Source: Macrobrachium rosenbergii (lineage: Eukaryota > Arthropoda > Malacostraca > Decapoda > Palaemonidae). Taken from it: a stretch of DNA of 64,000 nt. The stretch covers positions 42,809,599 to 42,873,598 of the forward strand of contig NC_089744.1 of assembly GCF_040412425.1 (NCBI RefSeq), written 5' to 3'. Below are positions 57,590 through 64,000 of the stretch, piece after piece (the first letter of the stretch is position 1; every line of letters starts with the position of its first letter). The translations under genes were made by a program, and so were the position numbers. Below the pieces are notes generated by a model. It searched no databases. It was given only the letters and a program-made list of their open reading frames with translations, and had not been told where the DNA came from.

Positions 57590-58280
57590 GCAAAACCAGT
57601 GGGTCTGACAAGGCTGAAGCCTCTCTCTCTAGAACTGACAGTTTACTTGTGAACTTAAGTTCTGGAGAGAAAGAACGAAGATGCGCAGACCAGACGAGGT
57701 CTTTCACCCTCCGACCCTACCCCAGATCTTGTGGAGACCATTCTGGAGAAATAAAGGATTTGTAAAGTAAACATACAAAAGTCAATTCAGCTTAAAATGT
57801 TTCAAGGGCCAGCCATAACAATTTTCAATTATTCATAAATCAAGACCAGGTATACTTACTCTTATCCTTGCATTTAGAGGAAATGCAATTTCAGGTAGCC
57901 CATTTGAGATCAGGAATATCTTGAAAAGGGAGGTGAACTACTGTCACATTATATTATCTTAGAATATAAGAGGAATGGAAATGTCAAAATTCACAAATTG
58001 GAACTTTTAAGTTACTACTTGTCTAATTTGCAATCTCAAATAAATCTCTCAGCAGTAAAATGGAATGGTAAGTACAGATATACTTCATAGCAACTTGCAA
58101 CTTTCAAATATGGCGGTTTGGTTCTTGTCAATGGCATGTCTCTGGTTGCTCCGCCCGATGGGCGTGGTTCATTGACACGGCTGTCTGGGGAGGAGAAGGG
58201 GTGTGTCGACTAACAAAACCAGTGGGTCTGAAATTGAGTTTGCCTCTTTCTCCAGAACTATGTTGTTGGTTTAAACTGTC
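57590..58280. repeat. Direct repeat near the end of element B
   Basis: CAAAACCAGTGGGTCTGA occurs at about 57594 and again at about 58216, each followed by a Leu/Ser-coding segment. The segments flank sequence with TACTTACTC at 57853 and GTAAGTACAGATATACTTC at 58070. Split direct repeats of this kind occur in Ngaro elements, but a formal alignment is needed. Confidence 0.4.
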
Positions 58281-60947
58281 AGTTTACAATCTTAATGGAA
58301 AAATTGAAGAAAGTAGGGAAATAAGTAATAGGGAACAAAGTGTAATCTTTCTTTTCAGCTTAATTTGTCTGTTCCTGAACCAGCCCTAACAAGGTGCTGG
58401 GGTTAAGAGATTCACAGGCCAAAATTGTAGAATCTGCTGGCTACCTGGCGTGGAGCAGACAGTGTTAGCAGCTGATTCCCCCCCTTCCCCTAAAAGAGTA
58501 AGTGGTGATCAGAAACTAGTTTTAGGAGAGACAAAGACTGTTAGGGATCTCAAAGTAGATGTTCTGGAGGAGAAGTTCAGGTAAACTTTGATTTCGCTGA
58601 TTTCAACCCCCTAGGTCTGGTTCACCCCTGGATCCATCTGAGATATTGTTCCCTTCCAGTAATTCTAGCGATTTAAAAACAAATCTGTTCTAGGATCGGG
58701 AGACAGTAGGTTAGAGACGCCCTATACGTCCTGGTTCCTTTCCGATGGGATCGAACTCTCGGATCCTCAAGCTGGAGGCAGTGCAATGGCTAACACGCCA
58801 TTTAAACTGGCAGAGCATAATCACCTGGATTTCTTAGGTCGATTCTTAAGGGCACAGAGTTCTTTTACGACAATGTTTTCATTTAGGTTTCTCAAACATA
58901 AGGGACCAGGTCATTAAGAACTTTCCTGAGTTTTCACAAGATTTGTATTTGGACCACCAAGGAGGGAGTAATTCTATTTATTTTCTTTTGTTGGAAAAGA
59001 TGTCTTCATCTCATTCTAATCTTCTTTTTCATCATTTCCCCCTGTTTCGGATACTATTTTTCCTTCCTTGCCTTCTAAACGACCTTCTCATGACACCTTT
59101 CCTCTCCTTCCAAGTAACACTTCGGTACCTCTTTCAATAACGGGAGCTCCCCCTACATTATCTCGCCTATTCGTACAACACACTTCTCGAGCTTCTGAGC
59201 TTCCACATGCGGAATTGGAGAAGATAGCTGTATCGAAGTTATCTAGATCAAAAGGGTTGGGTAAGGAGATTGCGAGTGGGGAGCAAGCGCACTCTAGGGT
59301 ATGGCAAGAAACGCAATTGGTTCCTCAGGTTCCTCCGGGATTACCTTCCTCTTTGTACCCGCAGCTGTTCAGCACGGGTGACAGTAATCGCTCGTTCGTT
59401 ACAACAATAACCAGCGTCTTATTACCAGCATTAACTACTACGCTTAGTGTGGGACAGACAGGTGTTTCTGCGACCTGTCCGACTCCCGCAATTGTGGGTC
59501 CGGTGGTGGTCCTGGGTGTGATTCCTTCTTTTACTTCTCCTACTTCTATGACTTTTATTCCTCTGGGTCAGAAGATTACAGGTACAACGGGTGGAGTATA
59601 TGGTGTTGGGTCGGTATCGGGTCAGGTGTTGGGCATTTCGGGTTCATTGGATCAATTGTGGATTAGGGGTTACACAGCCAGGTTTGATGAAAGTAGGTAA
59701 CTTAGGTGAAGGTATGCGTGGTGCGGGTGTGGCGCGGAGTCAAATGACTCGGTCAGCTGATTTGGGGGTTACATCTATGATAAGGGGGGATGCAGGTGTA
59801 GCGCAGCCCTTTGCGGCTGGCTCAGGTGTTTCACACACATTGACAGGTAGGGAAAATAAGGTTCCAGAAGAGGTAGGGCCTTGGTCTCCAGGTTTGGGTA
59901 TGCCAGGGTTGGGTTTTCTCTGTCTCTCCACTCCACATCGACCGGAAGACATAGAAAAAGAGAATTCAGTGGATGACGATTGCCCTCTGTCAGAATCTAG
60001 TTTTCAGTATTCGGGAGACAGTGAATACAAGCGAACAGTTGAGTTCATTCACCATTTGTTCCCGCAGTCCAGGATTGTGGTGGAGCCGAACAAGCCTTAC
60101 CAGGCCATGTTCGAAGAGTTATACTCTACCAAGCAGGCGGTGGTAAAGATATCGTATAAACTCCCTTGGTTCGGTAGAGTGGAGCGGGCATTGAGGGAGG
60201 TGGATGCGTGGTTGGCTTTGACAGTAGCGGAAGGAAGACATGATTCTACTCTGCTTCCGAAGAGGAAACCACTATATGGTATTGCAGGTAATCCTGCGGC
60301 TGGGTCTAGGGTTCCGCTGAATGAATCTGTAGAGGCGCTCCTTTCTAGGGTACCTGCAGCTACGAGACAGGTGAGTATTTCCTTGAGGGAATCGGCTATC
60401 TTAGAGGATACTTGTAGGGGACAGTTGGAGGCCCTTTCGCATTCTTTGTGGATGCTCTTTGGTCTCGGAGGCTTCCTAAAACGAGATGGGTATGTACAGT
60501 CAGACCCTGTGCTTTTCGACAACCTTGTAACGTCTGTGTCTATGGGCTTGGCTCATCAGGCGAACATCGCAGCAGGATGTACTACGTTTGTCGGGAAGAA
60601 GAGGAGGGACCTTTACCCGAGTCACTTTCCCCCCCCACTTCCCCGACATTCATAAGAGAATACTATCGAGAGTGCCCCTTGCGATCACTGACTCCCTTTT
60701 CAGGGAAGAAGACGTCTCAGCGATGGTCAATTTCGTTTCTTCGACGTCTGCAGTCGAGTCCCAGCAGGCGATGATCCATGTGGCAGCACAAGGTGTCAAG
60801 TCCCCAAGGGGTTCAAAGTTTCCCTTACCAGGTAAAAGGACGGGCTCGCGATCGCCAGTCGGATCGCCTAAAAAGGTGAGGTTTACATCTAGGCCGTCGT
60901 CAAGTTCCCAGAAAGCCCCTTTGAATAAGAAGGGTTTTCGAAAGTAG
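58201..60947 (+). pseudogene. DIRS C gag, frameshifted
   Basis: An N-terminal piece with L-N-G-K-I-E-E (58290) and stop-interrupted sequence to 58990 is followed by a Ser/Pro/Thr-rich segment (59068-59700). The main gag piece (59591-60655) has V-E-F-I-H-H-L-F-P, E-L-Y-S-T-K-Q and L-F-D-N-L-V-T-S. At the C-run 60629-60636 the frame moves to a basic Ser/Arg-rich tail (60588-60947: S-P-V-G-S-P-K-K-V-R-F) typical of gag ends. A run of identical bases at a frameshift is a usual sequencing-error site. Confidence 0.75.
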
Positions 60948-60953
60948 GAGATA

Positions 60954-61690
60954 TTGCCCTCGTTAGCGCCAGTGGGAGGTTGTCTGACCCACTTCATAGA
61001 GAACTGGGAGAAGTGGGGTGCAGAGGAGTGGGTTTTGAAGGTGTTGAGGGAGGGATACAGAATTCCTTTCTTGACTTCCCCTCTGGTGTCCAGTTCTCCA
61101 ATCCAGCTTCCCAGGTATTCTTCATCCATCAGGGGAATAGCCCTGGAAGCAGAGATTCAGTCCTTACTGGACAAGGGAGCAATCGAGCCAGCTCCCCCTT
61201 TCCCAAGGCTATTACAGTCGAATATTCGTGACAGCCAAGGCAGACGGTACTTGGAGGCCCATTATAGACCTTTCGGCGCTCAACTGTTTCATAGTACCTA
61301 CAAAGTTTCACATGGAGACCTCACATGTGGTTTTGGGGTCAGTTCGGAGAGAGGATTGGATGGTCACCGGGAATCGCGGAGATTCCTTCGTTTATTGGGT
61401 CCATTCGGGATTTTCCAGTTCAAGGTCCTCTGCTTCGGACTGACTACGGCACCTCAGGTGTTTTCGAGGGTAATGTCTCCGGTTTCAGCGATCATGCATC
61501 GCCAGGGCTATCGTATGAGGAGATATCTGGATGATTGGCTGATTCAAGCCGTGTCCGAGGAAGAGATTTTAAAAGCAAGGGACTTCCTTTTAGAAATATG
61601 CAAGACGTTGGGAAGATAAATGTGAGAAAAAACTCTCTCTCCCCATTTCAAGTAAAGACGTTCCTAGGGATAGTAATTCAGACACATCCT
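60954..61690 (+). pseudogene. DIRS C reverse transcriptase, catalytic box intact
   Basis: The 60954-61619 frame begins with G-G-C-L-T-H-F-I-E-N-W, then the fingers (L-D-K-G-A-I-E). In another frame (61228-61443) W-R-P-I-I-D-L-S-A-L-N is readable, and the original frame returns with F-Q-F-K-V-L-C-F-G-L-T-T-A-P-Q-V-F. The Y-L-D-D box is at about 61525-61537. Two compensating indels plus a break near 61620 disrupt the frame; the region with the first catalytic Asp (normally D-L-K-D-A-Y) is shifted out and looks damaged. Confidence 0.8.
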
Positions 61691-62640
61691 TGAAGGCCTT
61701 CTCCTACACAAGACAGAGTCAATGCCATCTTGAGTCAGGTGGCACACTTTTTATCAGACCAATCTCAACCGGCGAGCGAGTGGAGGAGTCCTCTCGGAAG
61801 GATGTCATCCCTCTCCCTCCTGGTTCCAGGCTCTCGTCTCCGGATGCGCTCTCTTCAAATATGTCTCAGGAATCGCTGGGACTTCCGGGAAGAGAACACA
61901 GTGATAATCTGGGACGATTCCTGCCACAAGGATCTTCTGTGGTGGTCAGAAGAAGATTACCTGACCACCGGTCTAGACTTGTCACTCCCGGTGCCAGAAG
62001 TACATCTGTATACAGATGCCTCAGATCGGGGTTGGGGAGCAACCCTGGAGGAATCTCAGGCCAAAGGCCTTTGGAAGACTCCGGATCGGGAGGAATTGAT
62101 CAATGTCTGAGAACTAAGAGCCATAGAGGAAGCATTACACCAGTTTGCACACCTGGTAATAGGAAAGGTAATAGCGCTTTTTTCGGACAGCACTACGGCC
62201 TTAGCATACCTCAAAAGAGATGGAGGCACAAGGTCAACGACCCTGAATTGCGTCGCACAGAGGATACTGTGATGGTGCGAGAGTCGCAAAATTACACTCC
62301 TTCCCCAGTTCATCGCGGGGAAATTCAACGTGCTGGCAGATGCCCTGAGTCGGGAGAAGGAAATAAGAGGAAGCGAGTGGACCTTGGTGCAAGAGGAGAT
62401 GTAAAATCTGTTGAAGAAATGGCCAGCCATGATGGACCTATTTGCCACTAGGATGAATTATCGATTACCAAATTATTTTTCCCCAATGACGGACACAATA
62501 TCCTGCGGGACCGGATGCGATGCTGGATCCTTGGGAAAATCTCCAAGTATATGCATTCCCACCTTTCGGCATGATACAGCAGGTCCTGACAGGAATACAC
62601 AGATGACACTGATAGCACCATTCTGGCCACAAAGACCCTG
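61690..62640 (+). pseudogene. DIRS C RNase H and linker
   Basis: In one frame (61730-62110) V-H-L-Y-T-D-A-S-D-R-G-W-G-A-T gives the first RNase H Asp (about 62000-62045). Continuing across a TGA at 62108, E-L-R-A-I-E-E supplies the Glu, A-L-F-S-D-S-T-T-A the next Asp (about 62177-62203) and N-V-L-A-D-A-L-S-R the last (about 62330-62357). The linker follows with M-M-D-L-F-A-T-R and A-P-F-W-P-Q-R-P-W-F-P (62430-62650). Confidence 0.8.
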
Positions 62641-62699
62641 GTTCCCAGAAATACTAGAAATGCTGTCCGAATCTCCGATTATCCTACCACAAAGGAAGG

Positions 62700-63778
62700 A
62701 TTTACTCAGACAGCCACACTTCCTTCGCTTCCACAAGAACCTGTCCGTGCTGAAGCTAGCTGCATGGAGACTATCTAGTGAGCAGCGCGAAATTCTGGTC
62801 TCTCTAAGGCAGTGGCTCGACAGCTTTCCTTTTGCCTAAGGAAATCAACCAGAAAATTGTACCAAGTAAGATGGGCCATATATCGCAGATGGTGTAGATC
62901 ACAAGGACATAGAATTTCCTGCCCTACGAAATCTAAAAACCTATCATATTCAATTGCAGGATATAGGTCAATGCTCGCAAGTACTTTCAGGTTCCACCTA
63001 CCGCAATTATCGAGTAGTAGAATCTTACATGACCTGCTTAGGTCTTTCAAGATCGAGAGACCTGTGGCACCGCTTCGGGCCCCTTCGTGGGATTTAGTGA
63101 CAGTTTTGAAAGTATTAAGTTCTCAAGTGTTCGAACCTCTAGAGAAATTAACATTGAGGGAATTAACTAAAAAAAGTATTATTCTTGGTATCGCTGGCAA
63201 CGGCAAAAAGAATAGGAGAAATTCAGGCTGTGTCAAGGAAAATGTCGTACGCAGACAACGATATTTTTCTCTCGTATCTTCCTGAATTCAGAGCAAAGTT
63301 GGAATCGGAAGGTAACCCGCTGCCGAGAGCGTTTAAAGTTACCTCACTCGAGGATGTCATCACAGGAGAAGAGTCAGAAATGCTCCTCTGTCCTGTGTGT
63401 GCGCTAAAACACTATTTATCACGCACCAATAAGTTACGACCGCACCCTCGAACTCTCTTCGTCTCCCCGAGAAACCCATCTCAGCCATTATCTAAGAATG
63501 CGGTTAGTTTCTTCCTTAGAGGAGTTATCTTGCAAGCTTGCAATAACGATCCCTTCCAATCACCAGGTCATAATTCCCGGCCCAGAGCACCTAGTATCAG
63601 GAGTATGGCAACATCGGCAGCATTCCTTAAGAATTTTTCGGTTTCGGCAATTATGGAGGCAGCAACGTGGAAGTCAACGTCGGTTTTTACTTCATTCTAT
63701 TTAAGAGACATTCAATTCACGTCGGAAGAAGGTTTTTCGCTTGGTCCGTTCGTGGCAGCAAACACGATTTTACAATAA
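62700..63778 (+). pseudogene. DIRS C tyrosine recombinase, catalytic His replaced
   Basis: The N-terminal SAM-like part starts about 62800 (R-K-L-Y-Q-V-R-W-A). The first catalytic Arg lies in A-T-A-K-R-I-G-E-I (about 63197-63223). The open frame 63185-63778 ends the protein. The expected H-x-x-R is A-P-S-I-R (about 63587-63601), so His is Pro and Arg is kept. S-V-F-T-S-F-Y-L-R-D (about 63680-63709) has the nucleophile Tyr. The C-terminus L-G-P-F-V-A-A-N-T is typical of DIRS. A frame change near 63160 separates the two parts. Confidence 0.82.
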
Positions 63779-64000
63779 TTGGCTTATATATTAGCTGAGG
63801 ACTAGTATGTAGGATATAGTATTTTAAACATTTTTTTATATCAGTTGTCAAAAAATTGTTAGGGTTCGTAGTTGTCAGAGGTTGTTTCATCATTGGGTAC
63901 TAAGTCAGGCAAGGAGCAACCATGGAGCAACTTACACCTAGAGGATGCACGAACTCCGCACCGGCAATCTTCAAGGAACATTGTGAAGGAAGAACCCCTG
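63779..64000. other. Sequence after element C to window end
   Basis: No gene was seen. It includes two close GGAGCAAC motifs (63916 and 63932). It may contain the right terminal repeat of element C, which could not be tested because its left partner was not located. Confidence 0.3.

Larger units (their letters stand above)
58201..63778 (+). mobile_element. DIRS-like retrotransposon C, most complete copy
   Basis: Order: gag (58201-60947), RT (60954-61690), RNase H (61690-62630), tyrosine recombinase (62812-63778). RT keeps Y-L-D-D. Gag has a one-base frame change at an 8-C run (60629-60636). The recombinase H-x-x-R is P-x-x-R. It is closer to element A than to B. Terminal repeats were not identified, and the right end runs into the window edge region. 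Confidence 0.88.

Overview
This is a eukaryotic, intron-containing, repeat-rich window. It holds the 3' half of one conserved host gene and about 50 kb of mobile DNA. The host gene is arthropod-like BAG6. The dispersed repeats (a pyrimidine-rich family at 6.4 and 17.4 kb, TTAA- and TA-flanked MITEs, DIRS-order retroelements, very long TA/AC/CT/GA/AAT arrays) fit a decapod crustacean such as a shrimp, prawn or crayfish. That placement rests on recollection of such repeats, not on a search. No CRISPR, prokaryotic operon, rRNA or convincing tRNA gene was seen.

Layout. 1-12.33 kb: six 3'-terminal exons of BAG6 on the + strand, ending in a stop at 11468 and a poly(A) signal at 12324. Its introns carry a compound AC/CT microsatellite, a decapod-type repeat with a TA-flanked MITE inserted in it, and a TTAA-flanked MITE. 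12.48-16.72 kb: a Tigger/pogo composite holding two opposed, broken halves. 17.4-20 kb: dispersed repeats and long TA and AAT arrays. 20.6-21.8 kb: a decayed minus-strand ORF, probably an ORF1 of a retroelement. 22.34-32.49 kb: a DNA-transposon-like unit with about 270-bp inverted ends. It encodes an unrecognised protein with DEAD, SDxTD and SGCDT motifs, and it is split by a complete-ended BEL/Pao LTR retrotransposon (24423-31753, 5-bp target duplication GGTGT). 33-35.2 kb: a possible TATA promoter with a short first coding exon, a GC-rich tandem duplication, a conserved dispersed repeat and a second TA-flanked MITE. 36.4-37.4 kb: a 5'-truncated LINE reverse transcriptase. 38.1-40.7 kb (minus strand): gag and protease remnants of a Gypsy-like element. 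41.2-44.1 kb: a TTAA-flanked element inflated by about six 375-bp tandem units. 46-64 kb: three tyrosine-recombinase (DIRS-order) retrotransposons in a row on the + strand (A, B, C).

The mobile elements keep recognisable catalytic motifs, but their reading frames change by small indels. Some catalytic residues are replaced: YLDD to YLYD in A, the recombinase H-x-x-R to H-x-x-T in A and to P-x-x-R in C. The two BEL LTRs also differ by many small indels, so some frameshifts may be consensus errors rather than mutations.

The best candidate for something undescribed is the 2.8-kb inverted-repeat unit around the SGCDT-motif protein (22340-32489 once the BEL insertion is removed). The TTAA element that appears to have seeded a tandem satellite is second.
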